A DNA stretch of 64,000 nt from Thalassolituus sp034111725 (GCF_034111725.1 NZ_JAWUWR010000009.1:6280-70279); one strand, 5' to 3'; counted from the first letter of the stretch, positions 53,311 to 63,738 are shown. The notes: a model not told the origin generated them from the sequence alone. A program made the numbers and translations.

Positions 53311-54564
53311 TTACCATCCCAATTTTGCGGCTGGTTCTGCCGCTGACGCAGCGCCTGCTGCCCCTTGAGATGAAGGTGTCGTTTGGCTAGTGGCGGGTTT
53401 AACCACTGGTGGCGCAACATATGAATGGGTATCGCTGCCATCCAACATCACCCCGGTAAACTGCGAATAAAGGCTACGAGCTGTACTATCAGGAATCAGT
53501 TCCATCATGAGCTCTGCAACCGTCATGCGGCCCCACGAAACGATACGCTCTAAGCTAGGCGCAAGAGGTGTATGAGGCTCGTATTGACGGAAATATTTAG
53601 CTACTTCTTCAAGACGCTTAAGGGCATCTTCGCGATTAGTAATTGGGCCTGCGGCAGCATTAGTCATATGTACAACCTGGCTTGTAGTAACGGTTTCGTC
53701 CGATGATACTTCGCTCGGTTCTGAGACAGCTGCGGCAGCAGCATCGGCGTCATCCGCCGCTTGGATTTTTTCTTTATAGGCGAAACGCGTGGTACGTAAA
53801 ACTTCGTCTAATAATTCTGTGATTTTTGAGCTTGGAGGAGCATCGCCGCCACATAATTCGCGTAATTTACTGCTGGTTTCTTTATAGGCCGCTAACGCTT
53901 CTTCGATGGTTTCAATGAAATTACGGCAGGTCTGAATATCGGTCTGGGCGATCGTGTCATTTACTGACGACAGGCTGTATCCAAGTGTTGAAATACGCTC
54001 AGCTTTGCGATCTTCATCGTCGATTCGATCAGCATCACGAGCCTGCTGATATTGCCAAAAACTGAACGCGCCATGATCGCCGTCAATCGTAATTTCGATA
54101 TTGCGTAACGGCGCTAATAAAGTACCTTCACCGCCGTCACCATTTAAACCTGTGAGTGGTGCAACACGAGTCTCAATGCCATCTTCGTCAGGCATTGGAA
54201 ATAGACCATCCCAATGATCATTAACTAATTGATTAATTAATTTCATACCATCTCTTAGACCAGAAACGCCATTAAGACGAACTAGGCTTTCGAGGTACCA
54301 AGTTGCAACTTCTAAATCCTTAGATTGAGAAGACAGGATTTTAGTCGCAAGTTCAGAAACAGTAACCCAAGGGGTATACAAATCAATTTCAACGTCGCCA
54401 AACATAGCTGAGCGTTCTGCTGCTCGAGCATTATTTCGGGCGTCTTTAATGACATAGTAATCAGATGTGGGGGAACGATCGGCTCTTACATCGCTTCCCT
54501 GCGGCATATCATCACTAATAGGAGCAACTAAGCTATCAATATCGATAACATAACCAAATGGCAT
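53311..54564 (-). CDS. tssA: TssA, T6SS cap/baseplate protein
   Basis: A 417-residue ImpA-N family TssA. The N-terminal domain (about 1-130) has the expected PISDDMPQGSDVR, SKDLEVATWYLESLVRLNG and DGLFPMPDEDGIETRVAPL. A middle helical part and a variable Ala/Glu-rich linker (about 270-300) follow. Then come AAAGPITNREDALKRLEEVA and YFRQYEPHTPLAPSLERIVSW, and an Ala/Thr-rich tail. It coordinates sheath assembly. It begins a sub-block after a 140-base gap downstream of tagF. Confidence 0.92.
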   Translation of the reverse strand: MPFGYVIDIDSLVAPISDDMPQGSDVRADRSPTSDYYVIKDARNNARAAERSAMFGDVEIDLYTPWVTVSELATKILSSQSKDLEVATWYLESLVRLNGVSGLRDGMKLINQLVNDHWDGLFPMPDEDGIETRVAPLTGLNGDGGEGTLLAPLRNIEITIDGDHGAFSFWQYQQARDADRIDDEDRKAERISTLGYSLSSVNDTIAQTDIQTCRNFIETIEEALAAYKETSSKLRELCGGDAPPSSKITELLDEVLRTTRFAYKEKIQAADDADAAAAAVSEPSEVSSDETVTTSQVVHMTNAAAGPITNREDALKRLEEVAKYFRQYEPHTPLAPSLERIVSWGRMTVAELMMELIPDSTARSLYSQFTGVMLDGSDTHSYVAPPVVKPATSQTTPSSQGAAGAASAAEPAAKLGW

Positions 54565-54704
54565 CGGTCAGAATCCTTTCTAAATTGTGGTTAAGCGTTA
54601 TTCTGCCGACATATTACACGCCTAAATTGCAATTTAACACCCGCGATAATCTTATTCGCTACTTAATAAATTAGTATTAGTTTGGCGTTATATTAACCGG
54701 CCAA
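54565..54704 (-). other. Gap between tagF and tssA, possible internal promoter
   Basis: A 140-base AT-rich gap, the largest within the T6SS structural operon. The minus strand has a TTGCA with GG twelve bases earlier (54628-54643), but the rest of the -24 box does not match. An internal promoter is possible and unproven. Confidence 0.3.
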
Positions 54705-55379
54705 CTAATTCCAACGTCCATCCAACATAAATACAAATTGATCCGGCTTTGGTAGTCCTTCGACAACAACTGTTGTCGCTGGGCTATTAGCCGTTTCTCC
54801 AGTGCTCCATATACTGCAGCTGGCTTGAGGGGCGAATTGGGTGTTTAGCAAGGCTGCATAACGCTCAACCTCATTATGGCCTCCCGTCATTACCATCGCA
54901 TTACCAATGTTTCGACATTGCGCTGATGGTGTCATGCCATGCTCCCATAACCTTGCTGACTCACCGTTCAATAATTGTGATAACTGATCTGCATCAAACG
55001 AATTTTGCAGCGCCGCAAGTGCAGCAGCTTCAAGAGACTCAAACCATGATTGATTATTACCCATAAATGCAAAAAGATTGGTTTTTGCATTCAGAGGCTG
55101 CACCAACGACAGCGGGAAATATCGACCGACACTATCGACACTTGGAATTAAAATTCCGGCCCAAGAATGTTCATTAATCACGCCAGGGCGGAGGGCAAAG
55201 CGCCAAATCGAACTGGTTAAATATATATCCAACCAACTATCACCAAGAAGCTCTTTTGATCCCGACACCGAACACTGCAACCATTCATCCCAAACGGATA
55301 GAAAGGCCGAAGACACATGACGATTAACAAAATCGCCATGCGCAGGTAATTTTCCGAATAATCCAATCTGATTGCTCAT
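54705..55379 (-). CDS. tagF: TagF, T6SS accessory regulator
   Basis: A 224-residue TagF/ImpM protein. It has the family start (GLFGKLPAHGDFVNRHVSSA), FLSVWDEWLQCSV, WRFALRPGVINEHSWAGILI and VGRYFPLSLVQPL. In Pseudomonas, TagF is a post-translational repressor of T6SS firing that works with Fha. The presence of fha and pppA fits that mode here. It sits ten bases after tssM. Confidence 0.93.
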   Translation of the reverse strand: MSNQIGLFGKLPAHGDFVNRHVSSAFLSVWDEWLQCSVSGSKELLGDSWLDIYLTSSIWRFALRPGVINEHSWAGILIPSVDSVGRYFPLSLVQPLNAKTNLFAFMGNNQSWFESLEAAALAALQNSFDADQLSQLLNGESARLWEHGMTPSAQCRNIGNAMVMTGGHNEVERYAALLNTQFAPQASCSIWSTGETANSPATTVVVEGLPKPDQFVFMLDGRWN

Positions 55380-55389
55380 GAGTCCCTCT

Positions 55390-58300
55390 TTATAACGACT
55401 GAGGACAGCTAAAGTTTCTTAGCAAGCCAAAATCAAAGGCATTAACACTACTCGGAGCAATCAAGTTGTAAACGGCATTATGGCCATTACCTGTAAACGT
55501 TACTGAATATTCACGGGCATTACTGGTGGCTTTCATATCGGCATCATCAAGCAATCTTAGGAATGACCAATCGCCATCAAATTGCTTACTGCTTACCGCT
55601 TCGTTTAAATCTTCAAAGACAACGCGCGAGCGGTTACTTTCTGCAGCGCTCCACATAGCATCTTTTTCAATGCGCGGACCATGGGAATAAGACATCCGTG
55701 ATTCTCCCACTTCGAGCGTAAATAGACGCACATTAGAGTCTAATTTATGCGGCTCTACCGCAAATGCGAAACCAGCACTTTCGCCCTTTGCATAAAAGGC
55801 TTTACGAATATTGTCGGCGCGGCGGAACTGCGCAAGTGATGCATTGCTGATACCTAGGGTTAAGCCATCGTAGCTTTTCGCTTGCCAGCGACGCGTATCA
55901 ACAAATGGCAACACATACTCGTCGACAAAGCTTTGCTGTATGCCACCCGGCTTAAAGAATTCATCGAAAGCAATCACTGTCGCTTCGGATTTTTTATCCG
56001 CCGACATCGGATAACGGTTATAGATGTTTTCGCGATAATTATCGTAAACCTGATAACGCCACACGGTATCTATGTGAGTTTTCGCTTTGCCAACAATTAA
56101 CGTCCACGTTGAATTGGCTAAATGATTTAACCAGCCTTGAGCTTGTTCCGGTGCCGTCGCGGCTAAACTCTTCAATTGCTGCATTGCATCAGCGCCATTG
56201 GTAGTAAATTTCGTTTTGGCGACATCAAACGCTGCGGCATTAGAATCAGGCGCACTATTGATTTGACGGAAGTATTCGTTTAACTGCTGAATACCCAATA
56301 GGTACGACTGCATTTTTGAAGGTACGCCGTTCTCACTCTTAACCATACGTTGAACATCTTGGAATCTAAGATCAACAATATTGGGCTCGTAAACCTTAGC
56401 GAACACTTTCGCTGCAGCTCCGGCGACCGCGCCTTTGCTAGGATCAAGGGATACCTGTGGCGTTAAACTAGTATTTTCCGCCACTAGCTCACTGACGTGC
56501 ACTAAAGGTGACGCTATAGGATCAGATAATTGCTGCAGTACCGCGATAGCCTGAATGCTATTGGTAATACGGGACAAGGTGAATCGCTGGTAAAATGCCT
56601 GCCAACGTTTGGCATATTCACTTAGATATAGTTTTTCAACTTCGTCACTTAATTTCTCTAAATCTGCTTTAGTAAAATCTTCGCCATTTGCGCCATCACC
56701 ATAAATCCAACGATCTTCCGCGATCTTGGTCATCATGTCAGAATTAGCGCCGTACTCAGCATTCTTAAAGCCGGCCTTAGTAAACAAAAATGGCATTTTG
56801 AAAACAGGATCGGTTTCTGCAATGCCGAACGCTTGTTGTGTGTCGCCACCGATTTCACGGTATAGATCAACAAGCTGAGCATTGTTACCGCTATTCTGCA
56901 ATTGCGCATATAAACGCTGCGCAACGGGAATACGCTTTAACTGCAAACGCGTACGCTCAACCACTTGATCGTTAGCAACAACCTCAGTATTCAAAGGCTC
57001 GCCAAATAAGTTGTCCAAATGACGTAACAACTGCTCCTGCTTACCAGCTTCGCCCGGCAACATATCCTGCCAACGAGTTTTAGCATAAGCGCGAATCTGC
57101 TGATAATCGCGATGCTCTTCGTCAAACAACATTAAATACACTTTAAATATTGGCAGCAGTTCACTGTCAGTATAGGTCAGTGTGTTTAAATGTCTTTCCA
57201 GCATGGTTTTAACCGCAGGGAAAAATATCTTATTTAATTCAACTTGATATAAGGCATCTGCCGATGAATCAACACGGCCATCATAAAGGCCGAGGTTACT
57301 TAGGAACGGATGTTCATCCTGATCGTATACTAAGCTGGCATTGAGCAGAGGATTCATTACCGGTAATACCGCTGGGATATCGTCCCGCGTTACGTCAAAT
57401 TTCTCAGCTTGCTGCTTAAAGTCATAAAAAAAAGCATCAACATCAGTCATGAAAGATTTATTTTTAGTAAGGCCGCCAGCCCATAGCGCAGCGCTACCTA
57501 AGAAGATCAGTGAAAATACAGCGAGAGTGCCACGACGTAACCAAAGTAATATATTTTCGACTTTGCGATTGACACCAACGAGTTCTGATTCGGGAAAAAT
57601 AACGTCGTTAAATAAGCGCGTTATAAAAAAGCTCTTACCGCTATTTTGTTGCTGCTTGCCCATATTGCGCTCAAGGCCAAAGTTATTACTTACCTGAGCC
57701 ATCATGCGATCAATTGGGCTACCTTCTTGGGTGGCACTGGTAAAATACACACCGCGCAGCATAGGCACTGAACCAAAACGGTCGGGTGAGAAAACCTGAG
57801 CGACGAACTCATCAACAACGCCACCAAGACTTTCAAAATGCGCAGGGAAGCTTTGAATCATTGAACGTTTTTCGATATTACGCTCTTGATGAACTCGCCC
57901 TAGCAGCATGCCGTTTAAGCGTTTCGCCAACTCGGAAAATTCAGCTTTGAAGCGACCAATATCGGCTCCGGTCTCTGGGCTAGTTTCCGCCGGGAAACTC
58001 ACGCCCCATACCTGCTCACGCTCAGATTGCGATAAATTAGCAAAAAACTCGGCAAAACCTGCCACTAAATCGCACTTAGTGAAGGTCAAATAAACGGGGA
58101 AACGAACGCCTAATTCTTCCTGCAATTCGCCAATACGCGTCTTAATCGTCTTCGCTTGTTGATTGCGCTGTTCCGCGGTCTGAACCATTAAGTCCTGCAA
58201 ACTAATGGCAATCAAAGCACCATTGATCGGACGACGACGGCGGTATTTTTTCAAAAGGGTTAAAAATGCATTCCACGCATTATTATCGACAACGCGATGA

Positions 58301-58887
58301 CTATCTTGCGTGGTGTAACGACCAGCGGTATCAATTAACACAGCATCATTCGTAAACCACCAATCACAATTACGCGTACCGCCAACACCGCCAAGTGCTT
58401 GTTTACCATGACTCTCAGCAAGCGGAAAATTAAGACCGGAATTGATTAATGCTGTGGTTTTTCCCGCACCTGGCGGTCCAATAATAATGTACCACGGTAG
58501 CTGGTATAAGCTTCGACTACCAAAACGAGATTTAAAGCGAGTCTTTTTCAGTGTAGCCAGCGCCTCTCTAAAACGCTGCGACATAGCCGTTAATTCTTCT
58601 TGGCTACGCTCATCGTCTGGATTTTTCGCTTCTTCTTGAGACTCTTCAATGCTACCGATCAACTCTTTATTTTGACGACGCTCAACTAACCATTGCGCCA
58701 TATTCCAAGTTAACCAAATCAACCAAAATAGACCGATAACGATCCAACGAGTCGTTGTGCTTAGGGTAACGTTATCGCTACCAAACTTGATGAATTCAGC
58801 GCCAAACCAAATCAGCAAAGATAGGGCTGTAAGGCCTATGATGCCTAAGACCCACTTATTTGTTAGAAACTCAAGTAGACGTTTCAT
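55390..58887 (-). CDS. tssM: TssM (IcmF), T6SS membrane complex
   Basis: A 1165-residue inner-membrane protein that spans to the periplasm and anchors the machine with TssL and TssJ. Two N-terminal membrane helices (about 12-30 and 45-63) precede a cytoplasmic NTPase domain with Walker A IIGPPGAGKTTALINSG (about 138). A third helix, TLAVFSLIFLGSAALWAGG, lies near 450. The long periplasmic domain ends with a beta-rich TssJ-binding region. Walker A is intact. Length is normal. Confidence 0.96.
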   Translation of the reverse strand: MKRLLEFLTNKWVLGIIGLTALSLLIWFGAEFIKFGSDNVTLSTTTRWIVIGLFWLIWLTWNMAQWLVERRQNKELIGSIEESQEEAKNPDDERSQEELTAMSQRFREALATLKKTRFKSRFGSRSLYQLPWYIIIGPPGAGKTTALINSGLNFPLAESHGKQALGGVGGTRNCDWWFTNDAVLIDTAGRYTTQDSHRVVDNNAWNAFLTLLKKYRRRRPINGALIAISLQDLMVQTAEQRNQQAKTIKTRIGELQEELGVRFPVYLTFTKCDLVAGFAEFFANLSQSEREQVWGVSFPAETSPETGADIGRFKAEFSELAKRLNGMLLGRVHQERNIEKRSMIQSFPAHFESLGGVVDEFVAQVFSPDRFGSVPMLRGVYFTSATQEGSPIDRMMAQVSNNFGLERNMGKQQQNSGKSFFITRLFNDVIFPESELVGVNRKVENILLWLRRGTLAVFSLIFLGSAALWAGGLTKNKSFMTDVDAFFYDFKQQAEKFDVTRDDIPAVLPVMNPLLNASLVYDQDEHPFLSNLGLYDGRVDSSADALYQVELNKIFFPAVKTMLERHLNTLTYTDSELLPIFKVYLMLFDEEHRDYQQIRAYAKTRWQDMLPGEAGKQEQLLRHLDNLFGEPLNTEVVANDQVVERTRLQLKRIPVAQRLYAQLQNSGNNAQLVDLYREIGGDTQQAFGIAETDPVFKMPFLFTKAGFKNAEYGANSDMMTKIAEDRWIYGDGANGEDFTKADLEKLSDEVEKLYLSEYAKRWQAFYQRFTLSRITNSIQAIAVLQQLSDPIASPLVHVSELVAENTSLTPQVSLDPSKGAVAGAAAKVFAKVYEPNIVDLRFQDVQRMVKSENGVPSKMQSYLLGIQQLNEYFRQINSAPDSNAAAFDVAKTKFTTNGADAMQQLKSLAATAPEQAQGWLNHLANSTWTLIVGKAKTHIDTVWRYQVYDNYRENIYNRYPMSADKKSEATVIAFDEFFKPGGIQQSFVDEYVLPFVDTRRWQAKSYDGLTLGISNASLAQFRRADNIRKAFYAKGESAGFAFAVEPHKLDSNVRLFTLEVGESRMSYSHGPRIEKDAMWSAAESNRSRVVFEDLNEAVSSKQFDGDWSFLRLLDDADMKATSNAREYSVTFTGNGHNAVYNLIAPSSVNAFDFGLLRNFSCPQSL

Positions 58888-58967
58888 GAATACTCCATGT
58901 GAAATAGCCGGGGATGTATATCACTACCCGCATTAAAATTTGATAATCAACAGAGCAAGTTCGCCGG

Positions 58968-59849
58968 CTAATAAAACCGTCTTTCCGTGTTTGGTTCTGG
59001 TGAAACTGTATTTTCTTCTATTTTTTCAGAAGGCATCATTTCTGCCGCAATCTTACTCGCCACGGGATCGGTGGTCTGATACAGCCAGTAACGAAAACCA
59101 GAAAAGGTTAGTAGTAACGCCGCCAAGACAACGCTGGCAAACACCCACAACGGAATAAAATTTGCCATACGGTCTTTGGCTTTAACGGTGCCTTCCCAGT
59201 TAGGCGACAAGTCATGCGCGGAAACAGGGCGATGACTTTCGATAGTTTTGTATAAGTTATCGCGAATTTGTTCGATCTGCTGACCACCGCCAGACACGAC
59301 TCGGTATTTACCTTGAAAGCCAAGACTCAAACAAATGTAAAACAACTCCAATACATCTAAATGAATGCCAGGGGTTTCTAACATACGCTGAAGAATTAAA
59401 AAGCACTTCTCGCCACCAGATGTCTCTTGATGAAAGAGGCTCAACAAAGAGTGCTGACTCCAACCGCTCGACGCACCCCAAGGCGTATTAAGTACGACCT
59501 CATCAATAACAGAACAGAGCAAATACCGTGCGGCGATAACACTATCACCCGCAATACCTGCATTACGGGTTTTACTTTCAAATGCTTTTATTTCGTCGGT
59601 AAGACGTTTATGCAAGTCCGGCACATTGGCATGCTGCATGGTAGAGCGCAGTTTAATCATTAGCGTCAGCAAAGTGGTTGCTGAGTTCACCAACGGATTT
59701 AGCCCTGTCTTAATCTCAATACGCTCATTCGACTGCAAGCCAAAATTTCCTACTGCAGGCGGTGGCGTTTGTGCGCCGCGTGCCGCTCCCGGCGTTGGAA
59801 TGATGACAGTGCGGTCAGCACCGCCTGGAATTGGTCGATCACCGCTCAT
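58968..59849 (-). CDS. tssL: TssL (DotU), T6SS membrane complex
   Basis: A 293-residue DotU-type protein. A Pro-rich N-terminus precedes the cytoplasmic hook domain (NPLVNSATTLLTLMIKLRST, RYLLCSVIDEVVLNTPWG, LELFYICLSLGFQGKYRV). One C-terminal helix (PLWVFASVVLAALLLTFSGF) is followed by a 40-residue tail. It has no OmpA-like peptidoglycan-binding domain, unlike extended TssL proteins. It lies four bases after tssK. Confidence 0.94.
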   Translation of the reverse strand: MSGDRPIPGGADRTVIIPTPGAARGAQTPPPAVGNFGLQSNERIEIKTGLNPLVNSATTLLTLMIKLRSTMQHANVPDLHKRLTDEIKAFESKTRNAGIAGDSVIAARYLLCSVIDEVVLNTPWGASSGWSQHSLLSLFHQETSGGEKCFLILQRMLETPGIHLDVLELFYICLSLGFQGKYRVVSGGGQQIEQIRDNLYKTIESHRPVSAHDLSPNWEGTVKAKDRMANFIPLWVFASVVLAALLLTFSGFRYWLYQTTDPVASKIAAEMMPSEKIEENTVSPEPNTERRFY

Positions 59850-59853
59850 TGCT

Positions 59854-61188
59854 TCAGCTCCTGATTGCCCATAGTTCCATAATTAATCCCGGAAATTCGG
59901 CGCCCAAATGCACGGCAAATCCACCCGACTGTTGCATTGCAGTCCATAGCGCACCGCTCGCATCAATCTCAAAATAGGTAAATCCGGCATGATATGGAAT
60001 TTGGCGAGGGGCTACGGGTAGCGGACGAATACGCAAACCCGGTAGCTGAGTCGAAATAAGCTCGCGAATATTTTCGACGGGGGCCAACTTCGCCTGAGAA
60101 GGGAAACGACTGCGCAGTAATTCGGTTGGAATATCCGCTTTTACGGCAATAACGAATGCCGCCGTTTTGGTTAGCGATGGATCCGTAATTGGCGCAACAT
60201 GAATACCATATTTACGCTCAACCAAGTTCAATGAAACCGCCGACTGCTCAAGTACCATGCTGAGCGACTGACGTAATGCAGAAAATAATCCGGCGTACGT
60301 CTGCTGTAAATCCTCGTGATTATAAGCAGGGATATCGGGTGGACGCTTATTACTAGCAGTGAAGGTTGATAACTCACCGGCTAATTGCAATAGCTCAGTA
60401 TATAAAGCTAAAGGATGAACATTGGATAATTGACTTAGGTGATTAATCAAAGGCTCTACGCGGTTAATAACTTGCAGTAACAAATAATCTGCAACCTCTG
60501 CCGAACCTGAACGACCAGAGTCGCTAAGGCGATGGCTTAGAGCTTCTCCGCGCTGCTTTAGAAGACCTTTAACTTCTTCAATGTACCCTTTAATTTCAGC
60601 GCTGCTAGTACACTGCAATACCGGCGGAATAAAGGTTTTATCGAGCTTAATTGGGCTACCCGGTAGACGTTCGATAATTCGAGCAATACCGATACAGGCA
60701 TAGCCACCCAAATCTTCTGATCCGAGTTTAAAGCAGGTTGATAGCTTACCAATTTGAATGCGCGATGACTCACCAGACGATGAAGCACTGTTGCGCGCGT
60801 CATAGTTATAGGTTTTGTAGCGCGCTTGCGGGAATTCTTCTTCATCTCGCACAGACTCTTGCGAACCAGGGCGACGCATAGGCACACACAGGTAAACAAT
60901 TTCGTCTCGGGTGTTTTCAGGAATATCAATAATATTAGGCAACTCTTCTGACTCTGGCGCCAGAATAGGTGTGCCATCAGGGAATACACCCTGAACCGAA
61001 GATATAGACACCTTGCCAAGGGCCAAAGCCTCAACATCAATGGTGATCTCTTGAACGCCCCAATAATGCTGACCAATGACGCCTGTCCTTGCGTCAATTA
61101 GCCGCTCAACGAACCTATCTTGCTGCTGAAAATGCTGCGGGCGAAGAAACATGCCCTCAGACCATATCACTTTATTTTTTGAAGACAT
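59854..61188 (-). CDS. tssK: TssK, T6SS baseplate-membrane adaptor
   Basis: A 444-residue TssK (VasE/ImpJ). It has the family start VIWSEGMFLRPQHFQQQDRF, YWGVQEITIDVEALALGKVS and the C-terminal NYAGFSALRQ-like helix plus GFTYFEIDASGALWTAMQQS near the end. TssK trimers bind TssFG and the cytoplasmic side of TssLM. It precedes tssL. Confidence 0.95.
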   Translation of the reverse strand: MSSKNKVIWSEGMFLRPQHFQQQDRFVERLIDARTGVIGQHYWGVQEITIDVEALALGKVSISSVQGVFPDGTPILAPESEELPNIIDIPENTRDEIVYLCVPMRRPGSQESVRDEEEFPQARYKTYNYDARNSASSSGESSRIQIGKLSTCFKLGSEDLGGYACIGIARIIERLPGSPIKLDKTFIPPVLQCTSSAEIKGYIEEVKGLLKQRGEALSHRLSDSGRSGSAEVADYLLLQVINRVEPLINHLSQLSNVHPLALYTELLQLAGELSTFTASNKRPPDIPAYNHEDLQQTYAGLFSALRQSLSMVLEQSAVSLNLVERKYGIHVAPITDPSLTKTAAFVIAVKADIPTELLRSRFPSQAKLAPVENIRELISTQLPGLRIRPLPVAPRQIPYHAGFTYFEIDASGALWTAMQQSGGFAVHLGAEFPGLIMELWAIRS

Positions 61189-61279
61189 TTGTCATCCTTT
61201 TTACAATACTTAGGCGCAATCCTAATGGCGTATGAGACTGAACTCTCAACGCCTATATTTGCTTAATCACAACCAGTTT

Positions 61280-61816
61280 TTAATGAATTCGGTCACTTCT
61301 CACTGGCCGAGTGGCTTCGTGGAGGTCGTTGTTTTCAGGTTCTTGGTATACCGACAATTTGTTACTATCAATCGCGATATCAAAGATGTTTTGATTATGC
61401 TCTACGATTGGAAATACCATAATGGCGTCGGCATTGCGATATTGAATAAACTCGGCCATCAGGCCAATAAATTTCACTTCTGGCGGCAAGCCAATCACTT
61501 CAGTGCGCGACTCTCCGGGCGTGATTTCCTTCAGTACTACAGAACCTAGCAAGTCTTTACCTAAACGCGCTTCAGCACCTTCGTACAAACTCAGAAAATC
61601 TTCGCGACTAAACTGGCGATCATCGGCAAGTTTGAAAACATGCACAACCACAGGTGAAGCACGATCGTCGGAATCAGGATTGATATTATTTAATGCAGAA
61701 AAATTAATGACAGCGGAGGTATCAAAATTAAGTGCCTTGCGGGCCGACTGGCAGCCACTCAGCGTCACAGCCAATACGGCAATTGATGCACAATAAAACA
61801 GCGATTTAAACATCAT
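61280..61816 (-). CDS. tssJ: TssJ, outer-membrane lipoprotein of the T6SS
   Basis: A 178-residue lipoprotein with lipobox AVTLSGC. Its transthyretin-like domain has SPVVVHVFKLADDRQFSRED, LGKDLLGSVVLKEITPGESR and MAEFIQYRNADAIMV. It tethers TssM to the outer membrane. There is a 91-base gap to tssK downstream and a 38-base gap to fha upstream. Start 61813 is an alternative. Confidence 0.93.
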   Translation of the reverse strand: MMFKSLFYCASIAVLAVTLSGCQSARKALNFDTSAVINFSALNNINPDSDDRASPVVVHVFKLADDRQFSREDFLSLYEGAEARLGKDLLGSVVLKEITPGESRTEVIGLPPEVKFIGLMAEFIQYRNADAIMVFPIVEHNQNIFDIAIDSNKLSVYQEPENNDLHEATRPVRSDRIH

Positions 61817-61854
61817 GTATTTCCCTTTAACTCCCTATCCGTATTTATCTGACT

Positions 61855-63462
61855 TTACGAGCGTCGCTTTAATGCTCGTGCATTTTTCAATTCAGCTAAT
61901 TGTTTTTCGTAGCTACGAGCAAACTCTTCACCAAACAACTTGTTGTACGTTGTCTCGTGATCACTTTTCAGCGATTTGTAGTACTGCTCAAACGCAGACC
62001 AGTTTTTGGCGTTTTTGTTACCTAGTAAAGAATCGCCAGCATTGATATAACGCTTTAAACTTTCTGGATTAAAGTGATTTAACATGGCGGCGTAAGCTGT
62101 GTTCATACCCGTTAGCACGGCCACTTGGTGATCTGATAAATCATCAAAGCTATCTTGAATGGCTTCCGTCGGACGCATAAAAGCAGAACGATCTTTGCTA
62201 AACATCACTTTCAGTGCATCGGTCGCTGTTGCTGAAAATTTCAACGGATTATTATCCGTCGTTTGAATCATGGTGTGCTGGACACGTAGCTCATTTTTAA
62301 TGGCCGTTCTAGCGCGGAGTAAATCAATTAGGCGGGTGACCGTTTCATTAATAATACTCGACATCTCAGGAATAAGAGTCTGCAACTGTGCCGGCTGAAT
62401 ATTGTCGATTCCTAACAATGTCGCCAGCTGCTGTAACTCGTTTGCATTATAAGATGGCGTTGTTGCAGCTTGATGTTGCGCGGAAGTAGACGGCATCACA
62501 GGCGGAACCGATAGAGGCGTAGGCATTGGCTTGGATGCGGCTGGAGAAGAAATTCCTAGCAAGCTATCAATATCTTCGTGCTGCACACCAGCACTGGATG
62601 CTGCAAATGGATTATCGTCAAATGTGGGTACTGGCTGCGGCGGAACTGCAAACGCAGGCGACGGCTGGCTAAATGCGGGTTGCTGCAACGGGGGTGGCGT
62701 AGGCACGGCGGGAGAAGGAATACGAATTTGCTGTTGATCTACAGGTGAATTATCAGCCTCGCTTCCAGACTTCCACCAATCATCATTATCATCCCAGCTC
62801 GGCGCTTTCGGCGAGCCAAACGACTGCGAATTATCGAGCGCAGCAAGCGGATCTACATTACTAGTATCGTTCATAATTGAGGCGTTTACCGAAGGCGATG
62901 TCGCCACACCCCATGGATCATCTGCGGCTTTAGAGGCAGGAGCACTTGATGCCGCTGAGCCCCAAATATCGGTTTCGAATGATGGCTTAGGCGCTGCAGG
63001 ATCAAGCCAACGATCTAAGTCTTTCGCATCATTAGCCACTTGCTGTTTTGCTGCCGTGGCCGGATTAAATGTGGTTTTGTCACCCGAGTCTAAAAAATCG
63101 ACGGCGCCTAAATCTTTCGGCAAACTAGGCGCAGCAGGCGGGGCTTTCAGCGTCACCTTTAAGTGGTACTCACCACAATTAATAATGTCGCCATTAACCA
63201 GAGGATGATTATTACCAGCACCAAGGGGCACTTGGCTCTCATTGATAAATGTACCATTGGTACTGTGATCAATAACGAAAAATTGCCCTGCATTAAAATT
63301 AATTTCTGCATGCTGAGACGATAGAATTCGATCGGTATCCGACAGAACCCAATCATTGGAGTCGGCACGGCCAATACGACCGCCAACACCCCGAAACACT
63401 TTTGTGTGATTGAGCATGTTCGCATGAGATGGACATTTAACCACTGTCAAAATTAAATCCAT
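61855..63462 (-). CDS. FHA-domain protein Fha (TagH), T6SS regulator/scaffold
   Basis: A 535-residue protein. The FHA domain (about 20-110) carries GGRIGRADSNDWVLSDTDRI and SSQHAEINFNAGQFFVIDHSTNGTFIN, the Gly-Arg, Ser-x-His and Asn motifs of phosphothreonine recognition. A long Pro/Ala/Ser-rich linker (about 120-345) leads to a C-terminal helical ImpI/VasC-like domain (about 345-535). In the PpkA-PppA pathway, the kinase phosphorylates Fha to start assembly. It is the first gene of the operon. Confidence 0.9.
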   Translation of the reverse strand: MDLILTVVKCPSHANMLNHTKVFRGVGGRIGRADSNDWVLSDTDRILSSQHAEINFNAGQFFVIDHSTNGTFINESQVPLGAGNNHPLVNGDIINCGEYHLKVTLKAPPAAPSLPKDLGAVDFLDSGDKTTFNPATAAKQQVANDAKDLDRWLDPAAPKPSFETDIWGSAASSAPASKAADDPWGVATSPSVNASIMNDTSNVDPLAALDNSQSFGSPKAPSWDDNDDWWKSGSEADNSPVDQQQIRIPSPAVPTPPPLQQPAFSQPSPAFAVPPQPVPTFDDNPFAASSAGVQHEDIDSLLGISSPAASKPMPTPLSVPPVMPSTSAQHQAATTPSYNANELQQLATLLGIDNIQPAQLQTLIPEMSSIINETVTRLIDLLRARTAIKNELRVQHTMIQTTDNNPLKFSATATDALKVMFSKDRSAFMRPTEAIQDSFDDLSDHQVAVLTGMNTAYAAMLNHFNPESLKRYINAGDSLLGNKNAKNWSAFEQYYKSLKSDHETTYNKLFGEEFARSYEKQLAELKNARALKRRS

Positions 63463-63738
63463 TTATCCACCATCAAAATCCCGTTTAGGCAGTAGCTAAC
63501 GTCAGCTTTTCAGTAAGTTTTTGCAGGCCCGATCAGCACGATAAGCGAAAAAATCGGCCTTCGTGAGCGTCTTAAATTAGACGAGTATATGGGTAACCAT
63601 CTTGAGCCATGAGTGCGTCTCCTATAGTATCTGCGCCATGCCCTCAGTTCAAGTGATTAAGGGACGTGTGCCAAGTAAGGATCTTGGCATGTAAGGGACG
63701 CAAAATATTTAGACTGTCATCGATTTAATGGGCGCGAT
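63463..63738. promoter_or_regulatory. Divergent T6SS promoter region with a palindromic site
   Basis: About 275 bases between fha (minus) and the gene at 63739 (plus). It contains tgccaag-taaggat-cttggca (63669-63689), a candidate operator. The repeated gggacg hexamer flanks it (63661 and 63695). I find no sigma-54 box with correct spacing. Confidence 0.4.

Noticed and set aside
54628..54643. Sigma-54 promoter upstream of tssA
   Set aside because: Only TTGCA and the GG fit; three of six -24 bases mismatch.
63660..63705. Sigma-54 promoter or GEMM-like element near gggacgcaaaa
   Set aside because: GG and GC are 14, not 12, bases apart, and only a ten-base fragment resembles the riboswitch core.
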